Below are positions 1-10,493 of a stretch of DNA of 64,000 nt, one piece after another. Made by a program: the position numbers and the translations under genes. Origin of the DNA: Rotaria sp. Silwood1. Its lineage: Eukaryota; Rotifera; Eurotatoria; Philodinida; Philodinidae. Location of the stretch: NCBI GenBank assembly GCA_905250075.1, contig CAJNOP010000001.1:1691912-1755911 (forward strand), given 5' to 3'. The stretch's first letter is position 1, and each line of letters begins with the position of its first letter. The notes beneath the pieces were generated by a model that was not told the DNA's origin, did no database searches, and saw only the letters and a program-made list of their open reading frames with translations.

Positions 1-32
1 TTTTATTTCTGTTGATAACATCAATGGAATGA

Positions 33-868
33 CTAATTAAGTATTTCATGTTTATTATAGACTGATTGTCGTTGTTGTTGTACCTAAAAAGGAAAAAATT
101 TTCATTAAGATAAACTGAAAACCAAAAAAAAGACGAAAAGAAATTCATACTTGTTTTCTCCATTTTGATTGTTCATGTGTAACTAAATTTAAAACAGTTG
201 ATGAACGTTGTGGATTAATTGGTAAACCAGTTGCAGCTGGCTCACTAAATACACATTCTTGTGTCGGATTTGATAGATTAACTTCTTCATTAACTTGTCT
301 TTGATATTGCTTTGGTTGTCGTACTGTAGTAGATGTTTTTGTATTTTGATTCATCAATGGATCAAGACAAAGTAAAAATGACATATAAATAAATAATAAT
401 GATATAGCAACCATTATTATAATAACAACGACCTAGAAATAATGAAAACTAAATTATTCAACATTATTTTTTTTTGTTGAAAACTTACTTTCATCGTAGT
501 TGTATTGCGTACTTCATAGTTACAAACACATCTTTAGAAATAAAAGAAAAACAAAGAAATAGTTTATTTAATTAGGTTTGATTTTTTTATAAAAGAAAGT
601 TTTATTATTTTTACCTTGGACAAAAACGTTGTTGAAAACTAGGTGACACTTTCATTGTACGAAAAACAACACGTTCACATGTACAATTATCCGGTGCAAC
701 AACATCAACATAAACACGACGATTGGTTTCATTTACTGTTGGATCTTGTAAAACAGTCAATGATGGACAAACACATCTACATCGATAATCTTCAAATTCA
801 TCACCACAATTAACAACGAACCATAATGATGAAGAAAATATAATTAATAGAATAAGGCGATTTAACAT
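33..868 (-). CDS. TMEM9: TMEM9 family transmembrane protein (endolysosomal v-ATPase regulator)
   Basis: Four exons on the minus strand: 868-615, 531-489, 432-151 and 83-33, joined in frame to 209 aa. Residues 1-21 form a signal peptide. They are followed by a luminal cysteine-rich region (RCRCVCP, then CTC, then RCVCNYEVRNTTTMK), one membrane span (VVVIIIMVAISLLFIYMSF) ending in LCLDPLM, and a cytosolic tail ending in QQQRQSVYNKHE. This order, the Thr-rich block just before the membrane and the tail match vertebrate TMEM9/TMEM9B. Those are type I lysosomal/endosomal proteins reported to bind v-ATPase accessory subunits and promote acidification and signalling. Vertebrate proteins are about 183-198 aa, so length is normal. 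The start is the only ATG ahead of the signal peptide. Assignment to TMEM9 rather than TMEM9B is not possible from sequence alone; invertebrates usually carry one copy. Confidence 0.92.
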
Positions 869-1525
869 TATTTTTTTCCGTTTTGTTTTAAGTTATTGTA
901 AATAACCAAAAAAAGAAAAACAACACAAAAATCTAAAGTAGTGTAAAATTTCTTTTTTTTTCTTTTAAGAAATCAAATGTTACGCTTGAATAAATAGAAA
1001 AAATCGAGTGTAACATGCAAGGTAATGACATTTTATATCATGATTGATTTTATCAATTGAGAATAGCACTTTTCTAATAAACAGAACAAAAGGTGGCCTT
1101 TCGATAGTCGAAGTTAATAATCTATCTATTTATTTATTATGAATGAATAAATCAAATAAACTTAAAAGATAGATGTCACTTTCAAGATAAAAAATATCAT
1201 ATTTTATTTATATAGACTTAATAAAAATTATCTTTTAATGTTTATTTTCTATTTAATAAAAAACATAAATTTATTCAATCAATTATCAAATAAATTTTAT
1301 TAGAGTTTCACAACAGACATTAATGGCAATATTTCAATAAGTCTGTTTCCTTGCCCTCTTCTCCCTCTCTCAACCACTCCTACACTTCATGTATTATTAT
1401 TCTCTTGAAAAAGAAAAAAGGTTTCTATTTTGTTTTCCTTTAGATCATGTGAACTTGTTCAAGTGATCAAGGTGATCGTTATCCTTAATAAATACTCTTT
1501 TTTTATTTCTAATCATGACAATATA
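869..1525. promoter_or_regulatory. Shared upstream region of divergent TMEM9 and AUTS2-like genes
   Basis: 657 bp between two start codons pointing apart, so both promoters must lie here or in upstream UTR introns. It is A/T-rich with no long ORF. A polypyrimidine-AG acceptor (ttttcctttag, ending near 1443) lies 83 bp before the AUTS2-like ATG, suggesting a 5' UTR intron or a trans-splice site for that gene. No convincing TATA box was seen. Confidence 0.5.
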
Positions 1526-4181
1526 ATGGAAGAACCATTAGAACAAGAACATTCAATAACAAATGATGATTTAAAACCATCATCATCAACAGCATCAACA
1601 ACCACAATGACAAAATCATCTCGTTCAACAAAACAAACAACAACAACAACAAATGGTACAACACGTCGTCATAAACGACGACGTCAAACAAACAGTACCC
1701 GTTCATCAAGTGATCATTCAACATCATCAAGTCGTTCATCATCATCATCAAGTCATTCATCACATTTATCAATTAAAAATTCAAATTTAAATGAACAAGA
1801 AATTCAAAAAACTCGTAGTTATCTAGCACAAGAACAATTACAAACAATAATTAATAAGACAAAAACAGGAAAATACGATGTTTTGGATAGTTTTGCTTTT
1901 TTATCATTTGAAACTGATGATGATTGGCGTATTGCATTTGAACATCTTAATCAACAACATTTACAACGTACATATACAACTAAAAAAGCTTATTCATTAT
2001 CAGGAAAGAAAAATGGAAATATTATAGATCATTCAGATGGACAATCATTACAACGATCAACAAGTGTACCATGTAAAATTGAAGATGGACATAGAATATC
2101 AAATAATTCTACATCCACTGCAGTTGAGGATACGTCCATAGAAAAGTATGTTAATTTATATTATTATATAATAGAATTCAGATTATCTATTTATGGGTTT
2201 TTTTCCAATGTTGATTTTACGGAATATGAAAACAAATGAAATGAAATATTTTTGTCATTAAATGTAAAACAAATAAACACATGCTGCTATGCTTGTTTTT
2301 TCTTTTTATTGAAGTTATGACATTATCAGATTAACTATTGCTTAGCAAAATATTTTTTTAAGTTTATTTTAATCCATTCATGTCAATAAGATTTAAATAA
2401 TAGTCTTCTGTTAATCTAGACTTAATCAATGATGTTCTGTTTTTTTTTTCTTCTATTTTATTAAGTAAAATTTAGTTTTATAATTTTTTCTTTTGCATAG
2501 TCATTCATTGCGAATCACTGAATAACAGGTCGATATTCAATGTCATCCTTAGGTTATTAAAAAAAAAGAAGCCTGAAGTCATTTTGCATTCTTTAGGTAG
2601 ACAGTTCTTCATGTCAAGTCTCATGACTAATAAGTCTGTCATCTTATATAAATAATTGTCAGTAGGATAGAAGAAGATTTATCTATTTAAAGTTTATTGA
2701 CTAATTAAATATTTTTTTTTTTGTTTCTTAACATAAATAATAAAATTTGTTTTCTAAAAAAAAAATAAAATAAAACATTATTTTAGTCATCAATCATTAA
2801 TGTGGCAGAATACCTCACCAAATAAAAATTCTAATGATCGTCCATCAACAACAACCACAGCAACGACAACGACAACAACAATAGTTAAAACTGAACCAAT
2901 AGATGAAATAAATCGTTCAACATCGGAACATGAAGAAAATCATTTGAATAATGAACATAATCAAAATTCTATAACATCATCATCATCACAAAAATCAAAA
3001 GATGATATTAAAATTGAATCTAATGAAAAGAAACATCATCATCATCATCATCACCATCATAAATCACATAAACGACATAAAACTAAACATGATCTTAGTA
3101 TTAATGGTGATAGGTAAAACAAAAATCAACTTATTTTAAATATTTATTTCAATTATTTCTTTTGTTTTTCTAGTAGTAATAAACATCCGACAATCACATC
3201 CATGTCCGATTTAGCTAAACAACATATCAAACATGAACCAATTCCAATGCCCCAATCATTAAATTTTCCACCACATTTTGATCCAAAATTATTTCCTATG
3301 CCTTCATTTTCACCATTTGCTCCTCCACCACAACCACATCATCAACCACCATTTCCTGGTTCATATGATCAATCATTAATGTTAGCTAGTCGTCTTTATA
3401 GTGGTCAATATCCACGTGATCTTCTAATGCCACCTCCACCACCACCACCACGACCACCATCACGTTCTATACAACATCCATTCTCTTATAAAGACAATAC
3501 ATCTGATGCATCAATGGAAAAAATGCTTGAAAAATATTATCCAGGTGTATTACCAAGCTATTTAGCTGCTGCTGCATCAGCAGCTGCTGCTGCATCAACA
3601 AATAGTAATTCACCTGTATCATCATTAAATGTTAAAATGCATGGTACATCACCAAATGGTCCTGATCATTCATTATGGTCACATCGTGAAGCATTACAAA
3701 GACAATATTTATCAACAACACCTAAACAATCATCAACTAAATCACCATTATTTGATACAAATACAAAATTATCATCTAATCATTCAAGTACATCACCTAT
3801 AGATAGTCATCATCATCATCATCGTCGTCATAGTTCATCAACATCAAATACTGATATACCAAATTCAACAACAACACCATCAACTCATCCACTCTATCTA
3901 GCACCTGTTATTGTTACAGAATTTCATCAGGTTAAACTTTTTAAAAAAATGAGCTTTTGTTTCATTTTATTTTTGCTGTTTTTTTTAGCATCAACATAAT
4001 CATAATCATACACATGAACATAAATTAAATATCACAACAAAAGATGATCGACAATTGTCACCAAGATCGAAAACACCATTATCAAATGAAAATAAGAAGA
4101 TGAAAACAAGTTTTTCTGTTACAGATATGTTTATTGATAAAACATCACCCGTTATTAAACATTCACCACAACAGCAGCAGC

Positions 4182-4212
<31 letters not shown>

Positions 4213-5312
4213 GCAACAACAAGGTTTTCTTTCTGTTATTAATAATAAAAAAGATTCAAATCAAACATCATCAATACAATTAAGAAAACCATCAAATGGT
4301 AAATGGTCAACAGCACATATACATATTGCATGGATGATATTTAATCATGAACAACGACAACGTGATAAATTAAATCTTCTAAATCAAACAAATAAAACTC
4401 GACCATCATTATCACAATCAACACTTCTACCACCACCATTACCATTAAATGATAATAATAATGATTTATCATTACTACGTCCACCACCACCACTACCGCC
4501 ACCAACATTTCCATTTCCATTTCCTTTTGATATAAATAATTCACAACAAAATTCTCTATTACGATCAACATCAACAACAAGATTACCACGACCAACAGTA
4601 ACACCAACATCATCAATTAAAACACCAACTATAAAACGTGAACAAAAAATACCATTTATGGATGAACGTATTCGACATACATCACCATCACCATTATCAA
4701 GACCGACATCAACATCGAATTTTCTTCCATCATCACCGTCACATCGAATGAAGGTAAAAGAAAAAAAAAAGAATTTCAATTAATTATTTAAACTTCATTT
4801 AATTTTTTTAATAGATGGATTTTCCGTCATTATTATTACCGCCGCCACCACCACCTCCACAACATCAATTGCCAACGTTTCCTTTAAATGATGATCGAAA
4901 ACGTTTTTTAACATCAACCGCAGATTTTTTACCACCATTTGTTGGCGCACCGCCGCCGCCAGCACCATCACCATTTTTATCAACATTTTTTCCAATGGGT
5001 GCACCACCCATACCACCACCTATACCTTCATCATCATCATCTCGTCGTAGTGGTATAAACAGTGATTCACCAAAATCATCATTATTTCATTTACCAATTG
5101 ATTTTACTCGATCGCCTTTATTACCCTCAGGACTTCCTTTACCAAACAATCATCTTGAATCTGATCGTTATCGTTTTATACTTGAACAACATGCACGTGA
5201 ACGAGATTTACAATATGCAATGATGGCAGCAGCAGCAACAGGTAGTGCACCACCACCACCACTTTTTACCGATCCAAATGCATCGGCACTGTTTAAACAT
5301 TATTCAAATTGA
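1526..5312 (+). CDS. AUTS2/fibrosin-family protein (Polycomb-associated regulator)
   Basis: Five exons: 1526-2145, 2787-3113, 3174-3930, 3989-4753 and 4815-5312, giving 988 aa. Most is low complexity: Ser/Thr-rich N-terminus with a basic patch (RRHKRRR), His runs, proline runs and an 18-residue Gln tract. The diagnostic block is near residues 670-690, GKWSTAHIHIAWMIFNHEQ, matching the AUTS2/FBRSL1 core GKWCAMHVHIAWxIxxHQ. Before it lies a His-rich HQHNHNHTHEHK run, and AUTS2 has a similar HQHQHTH run ahead of this core. The C-terminus has LESDRYRFILEQHARERDL and proline-rich stretches. Family members join PRC1.3/PRC1.5, recruiting CK2 and p300 to activate transcription, and AUTS2 also has cytoskeletal roles. 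The family Cys after GKW is Ser here. The start was chosen at MEEPLEQ; an upstream in-frame stretch (1430-1525) has no ATG and is crossed by a likely acceptor. Intron 1 is 641 bp with nothing else visible. Confidence 0.82.
4169..4222 (+). repeat. CAA/CAG trinucleotide tract (18 Gln) in the AUTS2-like gene
   Basis: Eighteen consecutive glutamine codons, mostly CAA with CAG interruptions near both ends. The interruptions suggest an older, relatively stabilised repeat. It is entirely coding (residues about 629-646), just before the conserved core. Confidence 0.95.
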
Positions 5313-6185
5313 ATTCTTTTTTTCTTTTTTTGTTTTGTTTTGTTTTGTTTTATATATATCTATCATGACTTGTTTTTTTTTCTGTCAGACGAATTCTTGA
5401 TCTCTTTCTCTCTTATTCACTTCACGAATCCATGACGCAACTTATTTTTGTTTATTATTTTGCATCAACAGTGTCTTCTTCATATCTCTCTCTCTCTCTT
5501 GTTTTTTATTCTCGACTTATGAGTGTGTGTGTATTAATTTCATTTTTGTAGAAAAAAACAAACAAAAGGAATCTTGATTGTTTTTTTTTCTTTCTCTTAT
5601 CTGTATTTCACTTGAATCTATCTTACATGGGATATTTACTTCTTACTCTTCTTTATACTCACAATCGTGTTATATATATGAAATTTTTTCATATGAGTTT
5701 GTGTGTGTGTGCGTTTGTATATGTAAATAATCTATGTGTGTATGTTTACAATTTGACAAACAACGCCAAAAATATACTCTCAATGAATGCTATAATAAGA
5801 ATAATGTATTCATGATCAATTGTTCGAGTAGAGAAATAAAAAAAAAAGAACTATCTTGTTATTTTAATTATAAGAATCCTTATCAAGAAAGTAAAAAGTG
5901 GTATTATGTTTATTGAAGAATACAAATAACATTAATAATGCCTCCTAGCAGAACATGTCGATAATGCTTCTTCTTTTTTTTTGCCCTTCTTTTTCCTATC
6001 TTCTTGTTTACAATGATTAAGTTGTCTTTTGATGTTACTACGCAGGAAGATATTCTATGATTCTTAGGAAAAGAAAAAAACAAACCAGTCATCATGTATC
6101 ATCCTTGTTCTTGATAATTCTCATCGTCATATACAACGAATAAAAAAATTACACACAGGCGATATCGACTCGTCCTGTGGATGAA
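5313..6185. other. 3' UTR and intergenic spacer after the AUTS2-like gene
   Basis: No supported gene. It holds T-rich sequence, a TC microsatellite near 5485-5500, GT-rich sequence near 5522-5531 and 5701-5712, and an AATAAA-type signal near 5834 that could end the upstream transcript. Short ORFs here have noncoding composition. Confidence 0.6.
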
Positions 6186-6193
6186 TATAAATA
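6186..6193 (+). promoter_or_regulatory. TATA box of the secreted acidic protein gene
   Basis: TATAAATA, 50 bp before the ATG at 6243. With initiation 25-30 bp downstream the 5' leader would be only about 20-25 nt, typical of strongly expressed secreted-protein genes. It is one of few clear TATA boxes in the window. Confidence 0.6.
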
Positions 6194-6242
6194 GGTCTAG
6201 AAAAAACGTCTTCCTAGCAGACAGAATAATAAGAATACTATC

Positions 6243-6884
6243 ATGAAACTTTTACTTCTCTTCGCTTTTTTGGCACTTGTTTGTGTAGCTCGAACAGCAC
6301 CAACGGTAAAATTTAGTGAAAAATTCTTTTTCTATTTTTAATAATTTTATTTCTTAAAAATAATAGCCATCATCAACATCACGTGTACTTATTTTACCTG
6401 ACTATCATGATGATGATGATGCCGACCATGAAGATAAACCTCATATAGATGTTGACGATAATATTAGCAGCGATGAAGATGAGGATGAACCTACAACAAC
6501 TACAAGGACAACAAAAACAACTATCCGTTCAATTCCAGTATTTCCATCACGAGGTACAGATTTAATACCATCACGACGACCGATACCAGTAAGTATTTAA
6601 AAAAGATAAAATATTTCATAGGTTGTTATTTTACTATTATTCTATTTATTACTTAGACTCAACGAACATCATCAATTCGAACAATAACAACAACAACTGC
6701 ATTTGGTGATGATGATTTTTCAGAAACTGCTGATGAATATAATGGTGATTATAAATATATTGAAGATATTCGTAGATATCTCCAACAACTCATTGAAGAG
6801 TTTAGAAAGATGATTCGAAAGATAACTGGTTCTAGTTTCAATGATGTAACACAACGAGATCAAATCAATCAATATGATGACTAA
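6243..6884 (+). CDS. Small secreted acidic, Thr-rich protein, family unknown
   Basis: Three exons: 6243-6305, 6367-6588 and 6657-6884, all phase 0, giving 170 aa. Exon 1 is exactly a signal peptide (MKLLLLFAFLALVCVARTAP). The mature chain has an Asp/Glu-rich stretch (DYHDDDDADHEDK, then SSDEDEDEP), Thr-rich segments (TTTTRTTKTT and TITTTTAFGDDDF) likely to be O-glycosylated, and a C-terminal helix-like part (YIEDIRRYLQQLIEEFRKMIRKITG). There are no cysteines after the signal. I recognise no family. The acidic/Thr composition resembles secreted mineral- or matrix-binding proteins, but that is only compositional. The two introns are 61 and 68 bp. The gene is preceded by a close TATA box. Confidence 0.78.
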
Positions 6885-8143
6885 AAACAATTTAATTGAT
6901 CTGTTTACTAAATATAACACTGCTTTCTGTACTACTACTAGTTATTTTTAGATAACTCATTAGAAACGAAAATATTTGTATATATCTGTTACTTATTATT
7001 TGCATGATATGATCTACTCGTATTTTATTTTGATTGATTTGAATATAAATATTTTATTATTCTACAAAATTCAATTGAGCATATCTATTCCAAATAAAGA
7101 ATACATTATGTCATACAAATATACAAGAGTTATAAATAATGTGCAAGATCAGAGTATCATTTTACATAGAAGTATCCCACAAGATAAAGAGTTTCCTTGT
7201 TTTGTTTAAGTACAACTTAACATTGAATTCTAAGAATATTTAGACATATATGAAGAATGACACATTCATAGGAAATTACTTGTTCTTTTACTTATTGTTT
7301 CTTGTTATATATATATATATATATTTATTAATAATAAACACTGGAGTTTATTATAGCCTAATGCATATGACAAAAAACAAAAGAATTCAAAGTCGGAAAT
7401 ATTTTTCAATTAACATAAGTTCTTTTCTCATTAATTTTACACGTCTATATTTGATAACATATTATTAATTATTAATAATTTTATCACTATTATTATTATT
7501 ATTATTGTTTCTTTTTATGCATACGATAAAAAAAGAATATTTTTTATGAATCATTTATTTTTCTCTCGCATTACACAACATGAGTATTTTTCCTTGATAT
7601 AAAATACGAACTTCGCACTCGGATACTTCTATAGTTTTGGGTCATGGAGATCTTATCCTTTCCTTTCGTGATTAATTTGTCAACATTTATTATATCTTTG
7701 GTTGACACATAAAAAAGTTTGTGTCAATCAAATATTTGTTGTAAATATCGGTTTTCAATTATACAATTAGACAAAAGAAAAGGAAAAAGATTAATTCAAT
7801 GGATGATTATTATAAATGAAACACATAAATTGTCGGTCAATTCAAGTGAAAACAATTAACATTTATATATTGTCACATATCATTTTATTTAATAAATATT
7901 CTCAATAAATTTTATATTACTGCTTGTAAATAACCTCTTGACATTTTACTTCAGCAAATTTTCATTTTTTTTTCCTTATTTCAACAGTGACATGCCAAAA
8001 TACTATTCTTTTTCTATTCAAGCCAGTCTATTTATCTTCGAAATAAAAAAAGAAGTAAAATAAAACCTACAATTTGTTCCAAATAAGTTAGTTGTCGATC
8101 AAAAAAGACAAGTATCAATTTGAAAATACAAAGTAAACCAATA
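6885..8143. other. Intergenic spacer
   Basis: About 1.26 kb of A/T-rich DNA with a TA microsatellite near 7305-7325 and a short ATT run near 7488-7507. The ORFs at 6976-7209 and 7250-7468 have noncoding codon composition and no recognisable domain. Probable 3' UTR and promoter sequence of the flanking genes; nothing else seen. Confidence 0.6.
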
Positions 8144-8407
8144 ATGTCCTTAGAAACTCAACGACGATTAATATTATCTGAATGGCGAAGAGTTTTGGTT
8201 AGTCAAACATCGTATCCACTTATGTATAAAATTGAACGAGCTCCGCAATCTGAAGAAGAATTACAATGGTTTTCAGCAAAATACGCTATAGTTAAAATTC
8301 CATTAGGTAATCGAATTATTACTAAATGGCAAGAACAAGTGCGTCCAATAGATAACGACGATGATCAATGGTATGTCGTTCGTGAATGGACTGAAGCAGA
8401 AATGTAA
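8144..8407 (+). CDS. 87-aa orphan protein
   Basis: Single-exon ORF from MSLETQRRLILSEWRRVL to EWTEAEM. The start at 8144 is preferred because the frame upstream (from 8120, an alternative MKIQSKPI start) adds a short unrelated extension. The protein is soluble, rich in Trp, Arg and Glu, with no signal peptide or membrane segment and charged helix-like ends around a central LQWFSAKYAIVKIPLGNR segment. Codon use matches the confident genes in the window and differs from neighbouring noncoding ORFs, which is the main reason for calling it. I recognise no family. Flanking DNA is noncoding on both sides for over 1 kb. An additional upstream or downstream exon cannot be excluded. Confidence 0.55.
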   Translation: MSLETQRRLILSEWRRVLVSQTSYPLMYKIERAPQSEEELQWFSAKYAIVKIPLGNRIITKWQEQVRPIDNDDDQWYVVREWTEAEM

Positions 8408-10493
8408 TCAAAAAAAGAAAAACTTTGCACTATTTTTTTTTTGAATAAATATCTATGAGTATTAGTCTAGATGAATTATATACTGATGATATTCTTGAAA
8501 AAAAAATGATAAACTGACGCAATAAATTTTCGAATCAGGCACGAAGGTTAAATTTCAGTGTACAGTGCAATCGATAAACGAAAAAAAAAATAAGGATGAT
8601 GATATTCATATTGATTGATATGAATAAAAAAAAAATAGTGGTGCAATTTTTTTTATATTTTACACCCATTCGTTCTCTAGATTGAACGCTGTGGGATAAT
8701 GTTACCGGTCATGCATCGATGCCTTACCCGGGTGATTTGTCCTTTTTTTGCCAAAGAAAAGTACTATATATGAAGGAGAGAATCTGTATGAACATAAAAG
8801 TGTACTTGAACTATGATTTTGCTGTCTTTGATATACGAACAGTAGTATACGACGAAAAACGTTATACTCTGATCGAACTATTCTTATTTGATATTAACAA
8901 TCAGTTTACACCATTGTCAAAAAAATATGGCGACGTAAGTTAAGAAGAATTCTCATTGAAGATGTCAACCAATGTCTTTTGTGAATATTCGGTTTTTAAA
9001 TATTTTCTTAGTTCTGTCAGAACGATGATTTATTAATACTTCAAGAACTCATTGAAATTAAAAAAAGAACATTATTAAAGGAATGTAATATCCGTTGATT
9101 CGACGTCTATAGCTTTGATATATATATATATATATATACCCCTAGGCAGAAGTCTTTCCTCCTTCTTCTTCATTTTTTTTTCGTGTCGAACCAATTGGTC
9201 TCAAGTGAATGTTGGTTACAAGAATGACTTAAATACTATTTTAGTGTAGTTTATGATTGATTACGACATACTTTCAGGAAGAATGTACGTCATTGAATAT
9301 AATCGGACAACACTATATTTAAGTTGGTTGATAGAGCAGTTCATGGCTAAGGTATCTCTTATTTGGATATTTTATGAAAGTATTAGTTGTTTTGTTTTAT
9401 CTATATTTGTAGTAATTGAACAATTGCATTCTTAGGAGAGCTTTGAATCGGTAATGAAAAGAATTTAATTATTCAAACCAGTAAAAATAGTTAGCAGATA
9501 CAAAACAAAAAAGAAATAATCTAGTCAAGAAAGATTTTGTCAATCAATTCATTTGTAGTGTTGCTTAAGTAGATTGAAAGATGCATATTCTTCATTGCAG
9601 TAAATTGCCATTAATCATACACAATACTAAAATAAAGTACTTAAGACATCCTTGTAATTAGCACTCACCTGAGACCAAAGAAGTTTTATACGCAAAGAAT
9701 AATGGATGGAGAGCGAAAAGATTTTAGTCTAGGAGTATACATTTATTAGAGGAGTCCTAATGACTTGATTTAGTAGAGAACAGCTTTCAATTATTCAATA
9801 TCTACAAAAAAAAAAAAAAACCCATTGTCGAATTTTCATATCATGTTGACTGAAAGAATACCTATACACCCCTGACACATATAATGTGTTCTGTTTTATA
9901 GTGTATTACAATACTTAACTGTTTCATGATAAAGAGACCGTGATGATTATTAGAAACCTTTTAGTCCTTCACCTCTTTTCTCTATATACAATTGCTGTAA
10001 GTTGAAACGACAAGCAACCAATATCATAATTATGTACAAGGATTTTTGTTTCCGGCAAGGTTGTTTAATTCTGTTTATTCGTTAATTTATTACAATAAAA
10101 TAAAACAATATATTGTTGAATCATTTACAAAAAGGAAACGTTCAGATTTTTCCTCATTAAAAGAACTAAAATTGTTCTCAAAAGAATCAACAGAAAAAAA
10201 AGTCTAATAAATTTCTATACTATTATTTTAAAGAAAAAAACTAACGTCACTGGTGTCTAATATACAGTTGTCCTTGCCATCATTTTATCATATATAGTTC
10301 CGCAAGACTGATTTTGTCTATCGTCGTTCTGATTGTCAACGTTTGTCTTTTCTTCTCGTTATACACAGAAAATCGCAAACAAGATTGTAAATCGACTCTC
10401 TTATGGATTTTTTTGTCCCTGTTCACTCATCCACATAACACATTATGTCTTTGCTCATTTATTCATCGTCTTTTCTTTGTTATTTTTTTTTAG
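8408..10493. other. Intergenic / upstream region with TA microsatellite
   Basis: About 2.1 kb without a supported gene. A TA repeat lies at 9119-9138 and a poly-A run near 9806-9819. ORFs at 8719-8943 and 9253-9435 lack recognisable domains. The final 200 bp must contain the unseen first exon or promoter of the proline-rich gene; TATATA near 10290 is a possible core promoter. A long polypyrimidine tract ends at the acceptor at 10492-10493. Confidence 0.5.

Noticed and set aside
1430-1525. N-terminal extension of the AUTS2-like protein
   Set aside because: No ATG at its start, and a strong splice acceptor falls inside it near 1443; the ATG at 1526 begins typical coding sequence.
4341-4779. 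Minus-strand ORFs rich in Val/Met/Asp opposite the AUTS2-like gene
   Set aside because: Shadows of CCA/CAT/TCA codon runs on the coding strand.
8660-8740. Possible tRNA or structured RNA around GTTACCGGTCATGCATCGATGCC
   Set aside because: No cloverleaf with A- and B-box consensus could be folded by eye; only short self-complementary pieces.
8719-8943. 74-codon ORF (MPYPGDLSFF...) as a gene
   Set aside because: No recognisable domain, no supporting splice structure, and lies between simple repeats; composition is closer to translated noncoding DNA.
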